From a bacterium (GTDB taxonomy: Bacteria > Bacillota_I > Bacilli_A > RF39 > UBA660): DNA of 22,825 nt. Both the position numbers and the translations under genes were made by a program. This document shows, in pieces, positions 1 through 7,863 of the stretch. The stretch lies in the NCBI GenBank assembly GCA_004563275.1, contig SFSZ01000024.1, positions 1 through 22,825 on the forward strand, written 5' to 3'. The notes under the pieces are model-generated. The model was not told the DNA's origin. It ran no database searches and saw only the letters and a list, made by a program, of their open reading frames with translations. Positions within the stretch are counted from its first letter, which is position 1; each line of letters starts with the position of its first letter.

Positions 1-32
1 TTTTCAATAGCATCTTGAATTATTATCGTACT

Positions 33-122
33 TTAACAATATTTACAAACTACAGTTTCTTCCTTTGGATTAACATCAAGTTTAGCTCCACAACTAGGAC
101 TTACAGCTGATATTAATTTCAT
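33..122 (-). pseudogene. Decayed zinc-ribbon protein gene, N-terminal part
   Basis: Reading leftwards from ATG at 122 (preceded by an AAAGGATGGTG-like ribosome site), the frame encodes 29 residues with a PSCGAKLD start and a CKYC motif, then meets TAA at 33-35. The same frame stays open after the stop to the window edge and reads STIIIQDAIE, which is the usual continuation of short zinc-ribbon domains (CxxC...CxxC-STI). The first expected zinc cysteine is also changed (SPSCG where CPSCG is usual). Two defects in one short domain suggest a dead or decaying gene, not a real 29-residue protein. The rest lies beyond position 1. It sits downstream of tRNA-Gly behind that gene's terminator. A sequencing error could explain the stop, but not easily the lost cysteine as well. 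Confidence 0.6.
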
Positions 123-164
123 TTTATCACCATCCTTTCTTTTTTGGATGGATGATTTATAAAC

Positions 165-191
165 ATAAAAAAATCATTCTTACGAATGATT
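165..191 (-). terminator. Terminator after tRNA-Gly
   Basis: On the minus strand an 8-bp perfect stem (AATCATTC / GAATGATT, 172-179 with 184-191) with a four-base loop is followed by a run of seven or more T. It lies directly after the tRNA 3' end and separates it from the zinc-ribbon remnant. Confidence 0.8.
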
Positions 192-201
192 AATTTTTAA
201 T

Positions 202-275
202 TGGAGCAGGTGATGAGAATCGAACTCACGTGGTCAGCTTGGAAGGCTGAAGTTCTACCATTAAACTACACCTGC
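202..275 (-). tRNA. tRNA-Gly (anticodon UCC)
   Basis: The reverse strand folds as a 74-base tRNA with encoded CCA. The acceptor stem is GCAGGTG / CACCTGC with discriminator U. The anticodon stem is TCAGC / GCTGA around loop CTTCCAA, giving anticodon UCC (glycine). The T arm carries the TTCGATT loop. It is a single gene with its own promoter (294-321) and its own terminator (165-191). Confidence 0.97.
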
Positions 276-293
276 ATTTGATTGACAAGATTA

Positions 294-321
294 ATTATAC
301 CATATCTTGTCAATTTTTCAA
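294..321 (-). promoter_or_regulatory. Promoter of tRNA-Gly
   Basis: The minus strand shows TTGAAA, a 16-base spacer and TATAAT, with an upstream TGG making an extended -10 (TGGTATAAT). The -10 ends 18 bases before the tRNA 5' end, so the primary transcript would carry a leader of about ten bases. The start of the gene sits close behind the 3' end of tex. Confidence 0.7.
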
Positions 322-328
322 GTGTTTT

Positions 329-2449
329 TTATTTTTTTATTAAAGAAAGTGTGACTTTTTCTTTATCTTTAAATATTTCATCTACGTATACAGTGATAAT
401 ATCTCCTACATTTACGATATCAGTAGGATCTTTTACAAAACTAGTACTCATTTTAGATATATGTAGTAAGCCATCATTGTGTAGGCCAATATCAACAAAT
501 GCTCCAAAGGAAGCAACATTTCTAACAGTTCCTTTTAATTGCATGCCTACTTTTAAATCATCTATAGTAAGAACATCATTTCTTAAAATAGGTGCTGGGG
601 CTTCGGTTCTTGGATCTAGTCCTGGATTCTTTAATTCTTTAATTATATCTTTGATGGTATATTCATCATGATATTTGTTTATAAGTGTATTGATATCAAC
701 ATTTTCTAGAGTTTCTTTAAATTTGTCTGTATTAATATCTTTAATGTCTAAATTTAAGTCTTTTAATATTTGATTGGTTAATTCATAACTTTCTGGGTGA
801 ATTCCAGTATTATCTAAAGGATTAGTTCCATTATTAATTCTAAGGAAACCAATTGCTTGTTCATATACTTTATCATTTGCTAATTTTTTTATTTCTGTAC
901 GATCCTTAAAGTCATTTTTTTCTTTAAATTTGATAATTTTATCAATTATTGGTTTGGTTAGTCCAGAGATATATTTTAGAATAAATGATGATGATGTATT
1001 AATGTTTACTCCAACGTTATTAACTACTTTACTTACTGTATAATCTAGTGATTCAGTTAATTTTTTAGTGTTAACGTCATGTTGATATTCTCCTACTCCG
1101 ATACTTTTTGGATCTATTTTAACTAACTCTGATAATGGGTCTATTACTCTTCTACCGATACTTACGGCTGATCTTTCTTGAACTTCGTAATCAGGAAATT
1201 CTCTTTGAGCTTCTTTTGATGCTGAATAGACACTTGCCCCTGCTTCACTAACGATTATGTAATAAACTCCTTTAAGATTTTTAATGGTTTCTGCGACAAA
1301 TTCTTCACTTTCTCTCGATGCGGTTCCATTACCAATAGCGATTAGATTTAAATTATATGTTGAGATTAGTTCTAGGAGTTTCTTAGCAGCCCCTATTTTA
1401 TCATTTTTAGGCTCATGTGGGTATATTACGTCTTTATGTAGAACATTTCCCTTTTCGTCTAAACATGCTAGTTTACAACCGGTTCTAAAGGCTGGATCGA
1501 AGCCTAAGACACGATATCCGGTTAATGGTCTTGTCATAAGTAAGTTTTCTAAATTTTCTTTAAATACTTCGATAGCGGTATCTTCTGATTTTTCAGTTAA
1601 TTCACTTCTAACATCTCTTTCAATAGATGGATATATTAATCTTTTTAGAGCGTCTTTAATAGCGTTTTCAACATATTCGGTTACAAATGATGATGGATTT
1701 TTAATGATTTTGGTTTTTAAATGATTAAAGATATAATCGGTATCATAATCTAATTTTACAGACAAGATACCTTCTTTTTCTCCTCTATTAATTGCAAGGA
1801 TACGATAACTTTTAGCATATTTTATTTTTTCACTAAAGTTATAATATATTTCATATGTTTTCTTTTCATCAACAGCATTTTTCTTTAATTTTGATTCGAT
1901 AGTACCATTGTTATAAATATAGTTTCTGACAAATTTACGATAATAAGCATTATCACTTATCCATTCACTTATGATATATTTAGTGTTTTCTAAAGCAATT
2001 GCTTCTTCGACAGGAACAATCTTACAAATTGATGACATATCTCCTTTAGTTGGAAAAGACATTATTATTTTTGCTAAAGGTTCTAACCCCATTTTTATTG
2101 CTTCTGTTGCTTTGGTTTTTTTCTTTTCTTTATATGGTAAATAAATATCTTCAACATCTACTAATTTGGTACATGCTAAAATATTAGATTTTATTTCATC
2201 AGTAAGCATACCTTTTTCATCAATTAATCTAATAACTGTTTCTTTTCTTTCCATTAAGTTATTATAATATGTATATTTTTCATTTATTTTTTCGATTTGA
2301 TTTTCATCTAAAGCACCAGTTGCTTCTTTACGATAGCGGGCTATGAAAGGAATTGTTGATCCTTCGCTTAATAGCTGTAAGACAGCTTTAATTTGTTCTT
2401 TTTTGATGTTTAGCTCTGTTGCTAATTCGTTAATTACTATTTCGTTCAT
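329..2449 (-). CDS. tex: Tex-family S1 RNA-binding protein
   Basis: This 706-residue protein has the full Tex layout. A helical N-terminal region occupies about residues 1-300. A YqgF/RNase H-like domain starts near 315 (YRVLGFDPAFRTGCK). Helix-hairpin-helix segments lie around 490-570. A C-terminal S1 domain covers about 633-703 (VGMQLKGTVRNVASFGAFVD). The length is slightly below the usual 715-780 residues. Tex is a conserved cytoplasmic nucleic-acid-binding factor linked to transcription and RNA turnover; no enzyme activity is assigned here. The ATG at 2449 has GAGGTAG six bases upstream. The gene is monocistronic: an upstream terminator (2477-2499) is followed at once by an extended -10 at 2468-2476. 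I see no hairpin terminator after its stop; the next signal is the tRNA-Gly promoter. Confidence 0.97.
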   Translation of the reverse strand: MNEIVINELATELNIKKEQIKAVLQLLSEGSTIPFIARYRKEATGALDENQIEKINEKYTYYNNLMERKETVIRLIDEKGMLTDEIKSNILACTKLVDVEDIYLPYKEKKKTKATEAIKMGLEPLAKIIMSFPTKGDMSSICKIVPVEEAIALENTKYIISEWISDNAYYRKFVRNYIYNNGTIESKLKKNAVDEKKTYEIYYNFSEKIKYAKSYRILAINRGEKEGILSVKLDYDTDYIFNHLKTKIIKNPSSFVTEYVENAIKDALKRLIYPSIERDVRSELTEKSEDTAIEVFKENLENLLMTRPLTGYRVLGFDPAFRTGCKLACLDEKGNVLHKDVIYPHEPKNDKIGAAKKLLELISTYNLNLIAIGNGTASRESEEFVAETIKNLKGVYYIIVSEAGASVYSASKEAQREFPDYEVQERSAVSIGRRVIDPLSELVKIDPKSIGVGEYQHDVNTKKLTESLDYTVSKVVNNVGVNINTSSSFILKYISGLTKPIIDKIIKFKEKNDFKDRTEIKKLANDKVYEQAIGFLRINNGTNPLDNTGIHPESYELTNQILKDLNLDIKDINTDKFKETLENVDINTLINKYHDEYTIKDIIKELKNPGLDPRTEAPAPILRNDVLTIDDLKVGMQLKGTVRNVASFGAFVDIGLHNDGLLHISKMSTSFVKDPTDIVNVGDIITVYVDEIFKDKEKVTLSLIKK

Positions 2450-2467
2450 ATTCTACCTCACTTTGAT

Positions 2468-2476
2468 ATTATAACA
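2468..2476 (-). promoter_or_regulatory. Extended -10 promoter of tex
   Basis: TGTTATAAT on the minus strand ends 18 bases before the tex ATG, which gives a leader of about 12 bases. No recognisable -35 hexamer lies 16-18 bases upstream, since that region is the terminator hairpin of the preceding gene. The call therefore rests on the extended -10 alone. Confidence 0.55.
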
Positions 2477-2499
2477 TAAAAAAAGGAGAAATCTCCTTT
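2477..2499 (-). terminator. Terminator of the 526-residue membrane protein gene
   Basis: Minus-strand stem AAAGGAGA / TCTCCTTT (2492-2499 with 2482-2489) with a two-base apparent loop, followed by a T run. It overlaps the stop codon at 2498-2500. Confidence 0.85.
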
Positions 2500-4078
2500 A
2501 AAAAATCTTTTTAATAATAGTTATTTCTGCTTCTTGGGAATAACCGATTTTTATAGATTGATCAGCTTTTAAATATGGTAATTTATCGCTTACTTTGATT
2601 GATACTTTATATTTATTATTTTCTTTGTCTATTAAGTAATAATAAGTATTACCATCTATTGTTGCAGTTTTAATTGATTTGATTGTTATTTCTTTTTCAG
2701 TTAATTTGGTGTCATCTTGTTCGGTAAAATCTTTTCCTAAATAATTTTTAGCTGCTTGTTCAATACCTTTAGAAGAATCTGTAACTACAACTTTTTGATA
2801 ATCTGAAACATCGACAAATCCATACATTTTAACTAAGCCGGCTGCATCTTTTAAACTTACTAGGTATGTTGGTTTATTGTTTAAGTTGATAAGTAATGGG
2901 AATGTTGATTTATATCCCATTTGTTGAACTGCTCCTTCAGCTGATGCCATGGCGGAATATTCTTCGGCACCTGGTGCACTATAAAATGATGTTTCATTAG
3001 TTCTCATATTAGTTAGAATAAATCCTAAATTTGATTCATCATTTACAATTGAGGTTAATCCTGTATAAAGATAAATATCATCATTCATTGCTAAATAGTT
3101 ATATCCGTCGGTGGTATTAACAACATTTTTTTGACCAAAAACACTATTTAAGAAACCATCTTGATATGTTCCCCAATCATCTACTTGTTCAATTATTAAA
3201 TCAGCACTATAGGCAATATCAATCCAGGTTGGAATTGAACCAACGTTATATTTAACACTTTTACCGGTAATAGCATCTAAAACTACTACTCCTGATAATT
3301 CGGCTCTAAGTTCAATGCCATGATATTTAATAACTGGTACTACCCAGTATGGATTTCCTTCATTATCTATTTCGAATGAATAGTCACCAAAATTTAAAGT
3401 TGGATATTTAAATCTTAAAACTCTTGTAAGATTATCATTAAATAAACCAGATGGAAGATATTTCATACCTTTTTTTAATCTAGTTAATTTAGCTTCTCCA
3501 TTGACACTATCAACGGTAATATACCCTTTTACACCTTCTTTTCTGTTAGTTAACCATTTAATTGGTGAAGCATATTCTAAAGGTGTTACTCTAAATATTT
3601 GATTATTATAATTAATTTGAGTATATAAATCCGATACATCATATTGACTTACCATATCACTCATTTGTCCCATTACTCTATCTCCTAGTTTTTGACTTGA
3701 AGCTTTGTCTAATAATGGTAATTTAGTAAAATCAACTTCTTTAATGTCAGTTGTAAAGTTTTTATCTTGATTAATAGTGATTCTAGTTGCATATTTTTTT
3801 GACATAAATAATGGTGAATTAATTAGATTTACTATAACTAAGATTATACACACTAGGGGAATTAAATAAAGAATGTTTAATTTAGGTTTTCTATTTCTTA
3901 AATTAATTCTTTTAAGATTAAAATTTAAAGTTAAGTCTATAAAATAATAGAATATTAAAATCATAAAGACGTACATGTAGAATCCAATGTTAGTAAAGTT
4001 TATTGCTGGTAAAGAAATATAATATAATATTCCTCCAAATAATATTGTTAATAAAATACTTGTAATTTTCTTTTTCAT
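2498..4078 (-). CDS. Conserved membrane protein of unknown function
   Basis: The 526-residue product begins with three hydrophobic helices at about residues 7-25, 30-52 and 68-88. A large domain of some 430 residues follows, presumably outside the membrane. It contains conserved-looking blocks such as YNNQIFRVTPLEYASPIKW, GYITVDSVNGEAKL, PTWIDIAYSADLIIEQ and SAPGAEEYSAMASAEGAVQ. I recognise this as a family common in Clostridia and related gut Bacillota, usually annotated as hypothetical or loosely as a CvpA or Tat-signal protein. I know of no established function and assign none. No catalytic motif stands out. The ATG at 4078 has AAGGAGAG five to six bases upstream. It is divergent from the radical SAM gene across a 50-base gap with overlapping promoters, and is closed by its own terminator, so it is a single-gene unit. 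Confidence 0.9.
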   Translation of the reverse strand: MKKKITSILLTILFGGILYYISLPAINFTNIGFYMYVFMILIFYYFIDLTLNFNLKRINLRNRKPKLNILYLIPLVCIILVIVNLINSPLFMSKKYATRITINQDKNFTTDIKEVDFTKLPLLDKASSQKLGDRVMGQMSDMVSQYDVSDLYTQINYNNQIFRVTPLEYASPIKWLTNRKEGVKGYITVDSVNGEAKLTRLKKGMKYLPSGLFNDNLTRVLRFKYPTLNFGDYSFEIDNEGNPYWVVPVIKYHGIELRAELSGVVVLDAITGKSVKYNVGSIPTWIDIAYSADLIIEQVDDWGTYQDGFLNSVFGQKNVVNTTDGYNYLAMNDDIYLYTGLTSIVNDESNLGFILTNMRTNETSFYSAPGAEEYSAMASAEGAVQQMGYKSTFPLLINLNNKPTYLVSLKDAAGLVKMYGFVDVSDYQKVVVTDSSKGIEQAAKNYLGKDFTEQDDTKLTEKEITIKSIKTATIDGNTYYYLIDKENNKYKVSIKVSDKLPYLKADQSIKIGYSQEAEITIIKKIF

Positions 4079-4096
4079 TTATCTCTCCTTAAATAC

Positions 4097-4120
4097 ATAT
4101 TAACATATTTATGTTAAAAT
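4097..4120. promoter_or_regulatory. Back-to-back extended -10 promoters on a palindrome
   Basis: A perfect 7+7 inverted repeat with a two-base spacer (TAACATA TT TATGTTA, 4101-4116) sits in the divergent gap. Rightwards it gives TGTTAAAAT (extended -10, 4112-4120) for the radical SAM gene. Leftwards it gives TGTTAATAT (4105-4097) for the membrane protein gene. The symmetry may simply reflect the two TGTTA motifs, or it may also be an operator. Confidence 0.5.
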
Positions 4121-4137
4121 AAATAGGGGTGATTGAA

Positions 4138-5040
4138 GTGTACTATAACAATTTAAGTGATTACTATAAAAATAAATTTGGTGGTAAGGTGGTTAAATTA
4201 TCATTTGATGGTGGGTTTAGTTGCCCTAATAGAGTTAATGGTAAAGGTGGTTGTATTTTTTGTTCAGGAAGTAATGAATTTGCAGGAAATAGAAATAAAA
4301 CTCTTGAAGAACAATATCATGATCAAGTGGAAATGATTTCAAAGAAATGGCCTGATTCTAAATATATTGCTTATTTTGGTTCTTTTACTAATACTTATGA
4401 TACTGTAGATAATTTAAAAAAAAGATTTGAAACTGTTTTAAAGTTTGATAATGTTATCGGCTTATCGATTGGAACTAGAAGTGATTGTATAAATGAAGAT
4501 ATTTTAGAATATTTGATTGATCTTAATAAACGTACTTTTCTAACTATTGAATTAGGTTTACAATCAATGCATGATAGTACATTAAAGTATATAAATAGAG
4601 GTCATGATTTAAAAAATTTTGATAAGTGTGTAAAATTATTAAAAAAGAATAATATAAATGTTGTTGTTCATATTATTGATGGATTACCTGGAGAAACAGA
4701 AGAAATGATGCTTGATAATATTAATTATTTAAATAAGTTAGATATTGATGGAATTAAAATACATAATTTATTTGTAGTTAAAAATACTCCCCTTGCTTAT
4801 ATTTATGAGAAAGAAAAATTTAATTTATTAACTTTGGATGAATATATTGTTATTTTATATAAACAAATAAGATTATTAAAACCTAGTATTGTTATTCATA
4901 GATTAACTGGAGATCCTAAAAAAGAGGATTTAATTGTTCCTTTATGGGCGATACATAAAATTGATGTGCTTAATGGTGTTGTAAGGATGCTTAAAAAGAA
5001 TAAAGCTTACCAAGGTATAGATTATAAAACAAATAAATAG
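4138..5040 (+). CDS. Radical SAM protein, TIGR01212 (YhcC/YtqA) family
   Basis: A 300-residue protein from GTG 4138. The N-terminus has the family block LSFDGGFSCPNR...GGCIFC. Its cysteines at about residues 29, 39 and 42 (C-x9-C-x2-C) are the likely ligands of the SAM-binding 4Fe-4S cluster. Further blocks fit the radical SAM barrel: GLSIGTRSDC, TIELGLQS and VVHIIDGLPGET. Members are Elp3-like radical SAM enzymes of about 300-310 residues. The Bacillus homologue YtqA has been connected with tRNA wobble-uridine modification; carrying that function over is inference. I prefer GTG 4138 because AGGGGTG lies six bases upstream. An in-frame GTG at 4131 is impossible and the one at 4129 sits on top of that ribosome site. 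The gene stands alone; no MnmM/YtqB-like partner is adjacent. Confidence 0.9.
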   Translation: MYYNNLSDYYKNKFGGKVVKLSFDGGFSCPNRVNGKGGCIFCSGSNEFAGNRNKTLEEQYHDQVEMISKKWPDSKYIAYFGSFTNTYDTVDNLKKRFETVLKFDNVIGLSIGTRSDCINEDILEYLIDLNKRTFLTIELGLQSMHDSTLKYINRGHDLKNFDKCVKLLKKNNINVVVHIIDGLPGETEEMMLDNINYLNKLDIDGIKIHNLFVVKNTPLAYIYEKEKFNLLTLDEYIVILYKQIRLLKPSIVIHRLTGDPKKEDLIVPLWAIHKIDVLNGVVRMLKKNKAYQGIDYKTNK

Positions 5041-5197
5041 TGATGTGAATCCCAATTGGGAGAGATAAATAAAGAAGCAGTATATTAAAAATATATTTTA
5101 GATTTTATGATGAAACGTAGACTTTTAATGAAATAGTGACTAATTATGGTATGTCATACTATAGTATTTACATAAACAAATGAAAAAATTTAAAATT

Positions 5198-5243
5198 AAA
5201 TCATTTGATGTGCTGTTTGTACTACTGCTATAAAATGATTTTT
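5198..5243 (+). terminator. Possible terminator after the radical SAM gene
   Basis: A 9-bp stem, AAATCATTT / AAATGATTT (5198-5206 with 5233-5241), is followed by a short T run. The 26-base loop is long, and the hairpin lies about 160 bases after the stop, so this is tentative. The rest of the 5041-5244 gap holds only small AT-rich palindromes and no ORF I can support. Confidence 0.35.
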
Positions 5244-5244
5244 G

Positions 5245-5273
5245 TTGACTTTTTATTAAAATTGTAGTAATAT
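5245..5273 (+). promoter_or_regulatory. Promoter of the 159-residue gene
   Basis: TTGACT, a 17-base spacer and TAATAT, ending 27 bases before the start codon. This is one of the best sigma-A-type promoters in the window, which suggests the short gene after it is truly expressed. Confidence 0.7.
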
Positions 5274-5300
5274 ATGTCTCATCGAAAGGGAGGTTAGAGG

Positions 5301-5780
5301 TTGATGATTAGAAGAGAACTTCTAAACGAAGTTAGTAGAATGACTTCAAATATGTATGCTGCTTTATTAGCTGCTAAAACTACTGAAGAAAGAGCTGCTA
5401 TGTTTCAAAGGGTTAATGAAATAATTTGGAGATTACAAAATTATCCATCTATCATTGATGTAAATGGAAACAGAGAGATTATTAATACTATTCGTGATAA
5501 TAGAATTAATGCTCATCAAAAATTTATTAATAATGCAATGGCTATTGATGAAGAAGATCCAGCTGCTTTAAAATCTTTAGAGGTAGGTATTGCTTTTGAA
5601 AATTCAGATTTAGTTAAAGCTACTGAAGAATATATAGCTTTAAATCATGAAGACTTTAGATTTGTTGAACAAATAGCTGCTGAATACGCTAAAACTTTTG
5701 GTGTAAGTCCAGATCTTGCTAATTGTTTATTTGCTGAAAGAGCCGCTAAAAAAGAATTAAAAACACAAATTACAAAATAA
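5301..5780 (+). CDS. Unrecognised small helical protein
   Basis: A 159-residue soluble, charged protein that looks almost fully alpha-helical, with long heptad-like stretches and no membrane segment, signal peptide or metal motif. I do not recognise the family. It has its own strong promoter and a GGGAGG ribosome site. The start is either TTG 5301 (7 bases after GGGAGG) or ATG 5304 (10 bases after). I give the longer form, which differs by one residue. It converges with the AAA+ ATPase gene across a shared bidirectional terminator. Convergence alone does not prove a link, but the two are isolated together between unrelated genes. A role as adaptor or substrate of the ATPase is speculation. 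An alanine-rich, AAxAAKT-type N-terminal helix and the C-terminal AERAAKKELK stretch are its most distinctive parts. Confidence 0.8.
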   Translation: MMIRRELLNEVSRMTSNMYAALLAAKTTEERAAMFQRVNEIIWRLQNYPSIIDVNGNREIINTIRDNRINAHQKFINNAMAIDEEDPAALKSLEVGIAFENSDLVKATEEYIALNHEDFRFVEQIAAEYAKTFGVSPDLANCLFAERAAKKELKTQITK

Positions 5781-5804
5781 AAATTCGGAAAATTCCGAAT
5801 TTTT
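5781..5804. terminator. Bidirectional terminator between converging genes
   Basis: A 10-bp stem AAATTCGGAA / TTCCGAATTT (5781-5790 with 5793-5802) has T runs on the plus side and A runs on the other. It can therefore end both the plus-strand helical-protein gene and the minus-strand ATPase gene. Confidence 0.85.
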
Positions 5805-6812
5805 TTATGCATCTAAAATTACATTTTCTTCTGCTAGCCAATCAGCAAATGTTTCTTTAAATTTAGCAATTTCTTTAACTTTAGCATCTGGATATATTCC
5901 CTTAAAATTGCATAATGCTTTATAAATATGTTGGAGTTTGACTTCTTTTGAATTTTCAAACAATGCATAACTGAAAGAGTTTGCTAAAAGAGTTAAAGTT
6001 ATATCAGGATATCTACTTTGCATTTCATAAACTCTTTTATATTCACTAGTTGCACTTACTAAAAATTTAAATATTTGTTCTTTTTGGAAATCGGTATATG
6101 CAAGTTTTAATCCCATTTTCTTTTCAAATTTTGGATATGTACCCATAAGAATTTTTACAACTGTATCTTCATCTGCTTCAGCAATATCAATTTTAATAAA
6201 TCTTCTTAAAAAAGCTCTATCTCTTAAAATATATGATTCATATTCTTCGGTAGTGGTTGCCCCTATCATTTTAATTGTTCCTCTATCTAAGAATGGTTTT
6301 AACATATTGGCAAAATCAATACCATTGTTTGATGCAGCTTTATTAACTAAAAGGTGAACTTCATCTATAAAAAGTATGGTGTGATCAACTGTTTTTAGTT
6401 CTTGAAGTAAAAGTTCTAGTCTTGATTCCATATTACCTTCATCAGTTTTACTACTACCTAGTAATGAAGGAATATTAATTTTTATGATATTCCATCCTTT
6501 TAGAGCATCTGGAGCTTGTCCAATGTTGATACGATATCCTAGACCTTCTACAATTGCAGTTTTACCTATACCAGGTTTACCAACTAATAAAGCACTTTTA
6601 TCAGGAGTGATTAATGCTAGAATCATTTCGTTTATTTCTTGTTCTCTACCTATTGCTGGATCAGTTATAAATTCTTTAGAGCTTAAATTTTCACCATATG
6701 TTTCTAGGATGCTTAATTTGTGACTATTTTCTTGAATATTTGTTTCGGATATATCTAAAACTTCAGTATTTTCGTTATTTTCAATTAAATCTAATTTTTC
6801 TATTTCTTCCAT
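5805..6812 (-). CDS. Single-domain ClpB/ClpA-D1-like AAA+ ATPase
   Basis: This 335-residue protein aligns with the first ATPase domain (D1) of Clp/Hsp100 proteins. It has DPAIGREQEI near residue 51, Walker A GKPGIGKT at 78-85, Walker B ILFIDE at 146-151, sensor 1 GATT at 184-187 and the arginine pair LRRF at 202-205. The Clp N-domain, the ClpB middle coiled coil, the second AAA+ domain and the ClpP-binding loop are all absent. In their place are a 45-residue acidic N-terminal tail and a C-terminal helical lid. All core ATPase residues are present, so it should bind and hydrolyse ATP, probably as a ring. Its target is unknown. The ATG at 6812 has AAAGGAG six bases upstream, and the gene has its own extended -10. 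It could be a relic of a larger Clp gene, but the clean start, stop and terminator argue for a free-standing protein. Confidence 0.85.
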   Translation of the reverse strand: MEEIEKLDLIENNENTEVLDISETNIQENSHKLSILETYGENLSSKEFITDPAIGREQEINEMILALITPDKSALLVGKPGIGKTAIVEGLGYRINIGQAPDALKGWNIIKINIPSLLGSSKTDEGNMESRLELLLQELKTVDHTILFIDEVHLLVNKAASNNGIDFANMLKPFLDRGTIKMIGATTTEEYESYILRDRAFLRRFIKIDIAEADEDTVVKILMGTYPKFEKKMGLKLAYTDFQKEQIFKFLVSATSEYKRVYEMQSRYPDITLTLLANSFSYALFENSKEVKLQHIYKALCNFKGIYPDAKVKEIAKFKETFADWLAEENVILDA

Positions 6813-6833
6813 AAAGTGCTCCTTTACTCATAT

Positions 6834-6842
6834 ATTATATCA
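6834..6842 (-). promoter_or_regulatory. Extended -10 promoter of the AAA+ gene
   Basis: TGATATAAT on the minus strand, 21 bases before the ATG. The -35 region has no clear hexamer. It is the same style of promoter as the one before tex. Confidence 0.5.
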
Positions 6843-6859
6843 TAATAAATTTTTAATAA

Positions 6860-6888
6860 AAATAAAAAGTATATAAATTATATACTTT
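6860..6888 (-). terminator. Terminator of the YitT-family gene
   Basis: Minus-strand 10-bp stem AAAGTATATA / TATATACTTT (6879-6888 with 6866-6875) with a three-base loop, followed by TTATTTTTATT. It overlaps the stop codon. Confidence 0.8.
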
Positions 6889-7786
6889 AAAATGGTAAAA
6901 ATTTCTTTTTATATCCGCCTTTTACAGTATAACAGTCGTGTACTACTATAAATGCATTTTCATCTTCAGTTATTATTGAGTGTTTAAATCCATAATATAA
7001 ATCAAATGGAACTATAACAAATAGTGTTGGATCTTCTTTATTAAATATTCCACCCTTACTCCCTATTTCTGTTACTCCTATGTGATAATCATTAATTATT
7101 ATCTTTTTTAATTTTTTCCACTTTTTACTTTTGATGTAACACATTTTACTGTCATTAACTCCTAACATTACTACATCGATTAAATTTGACGATATAGTTA
7201 AGATAATTACTGAATAAATTGTTTTGGTTAGACCAAATGTTAAGGTTCCTATTATTATAATAATAGCATTAACTATATGATTACATTTTCCAACTGATAA
7301 TTTAAAATATTTATTTACTACTTCAGCGATGACATCTGATCCACCGGTATTAAATCCCGTTCTAAATATTATGCCATTGGATATTCCTCTCATTATTGAA
7401 GAAACTAGTATTACTACAAACATATTGTTAAAATTGATATTTATTAATTTAACTAATGGTTCCGTTAAGGAAACAAGAACTGTGAAAGTGACAGATCCGA
7501 TTAAGGTGTTAATAACGTCACCTTTTCCCAAGAATATATAGGATATTATTAATATAATTGCAGTTGTTAGATATAAAAATGTTGTAGTGGACATTCCGGT
7601 TAATTGTTTAACGATAATCGCTAATCCACTCATTCCTCCAACTACTATATCATTTGGCACGTAAAATAGATTATATGCTAAGGCATAAATAAAACATGCA
7701 AAAAGAAAAAAGGAAAATCTAATAAATAGATTCTTGGTATTTATTGATTTTAAGATATTTTTATTCTTTTTAAGTAGCCCTTGCAT
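6887..7786 (-). CDS. YitT family membrane protein
   Basis: A 299-residue protein with about six hydrophobic helices in residues 25-215, then a soluble C-terminal domain of the DUF2179 type from about 218. Family marks include VPNDIVVGGMSGLAII, FRTGFNTGGSDVIAE and, in the C-terminal domain, GVTEIGSKGGI and DENAFIVVHD. This matches the YitT/YqfU family (DUF161 plus DUF2179) in order and length. These are membrane proteins of unsettled function, often called transporter-like. The ATG at 7786 has GGTGAGAG just upstream. The gene is a single unit with its own promoter (7803-7831) and terminator. Confidence 0.93.
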   Translation of the reverse strand: MQGLLKKNKNILKSINTKNLFIRFSFFLFACFIYALAYNLFYVPNDIVVGGMSGLAIIVKQLTGMSTTTFLYLTTAIILIISYIFLGKGDVINTLIGSVTFTVLVSLTEPLVKLININFNNMFVVILVSSIMRGISNGIIFRTGFNTGGSDVIAEVVNKYFKLSVGKCNHIVNAIIIIIGTLTFGLTKTIYSVIILTISSNLIDVVMLGVNDSKMCYIKSKKWKKLKKIIINDYHIGVTEIGSKGGIFNKEDPTLFVIVPFDLYYGFKHSIITEDENAFIVVHDCYTVKGGYKKKFLPF

Positions 7787-7802
7787 ACTCTCACCTATTA
7801 TA

Positions 7803-7831
7803 ATAATACTATTTTTAAATATTTAAGTAAA
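7803..7831 (-). promoter_or_regulatory. Promoter of the YitT-family gene
   Basis: TTTACT, a 17-base spacer and TATTAT on the minus strand. The -35 overlaps the T run of the tuf terminator, so the two units are packed end to end. Confidence 0.5.
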
Positions 7832-7832
7832 T

Positions 7833-7862
7833 AAAAAAAGCTCACTTGCGTGAGTCTTTTTT
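7833..7862 (-). terminator. Terminator of the str operon (after tuf)
   Basis: Minus-strand hairpin with core CTCAC / GTGAG and loop GCAA, flanked by A and T runs that extend the stem across one mismatch, ending in seven T. It follows the tuf stop directly. Confidence 0.8.
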
Positions 7863-7863
7863 A

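Noticed and set aside
282..313. Inverted repeat TTGACAAGA / TCTTGTCAA, terminator-like on the plus strand
   Set aside because: No plus-strand gene precedes it and it overlaps the tRNA-Gly promoter. Its TTGACA is only 8 bases from the TATAAT, too close to serve as -35.
1284..1724. Plus-strand open frames inside tex, fusA, tuf, rplL and other genes
   Set aside because: They lie antisense to well-recognised genes, lack ribosome sites and give no family-like protein.
5041..5197. Possible small RNA or peptide after the radical SAM gene
   Set aside because: Only short AT-rich palindromes and a 10-codon frame are visible; no promoter or stable structure supports it.
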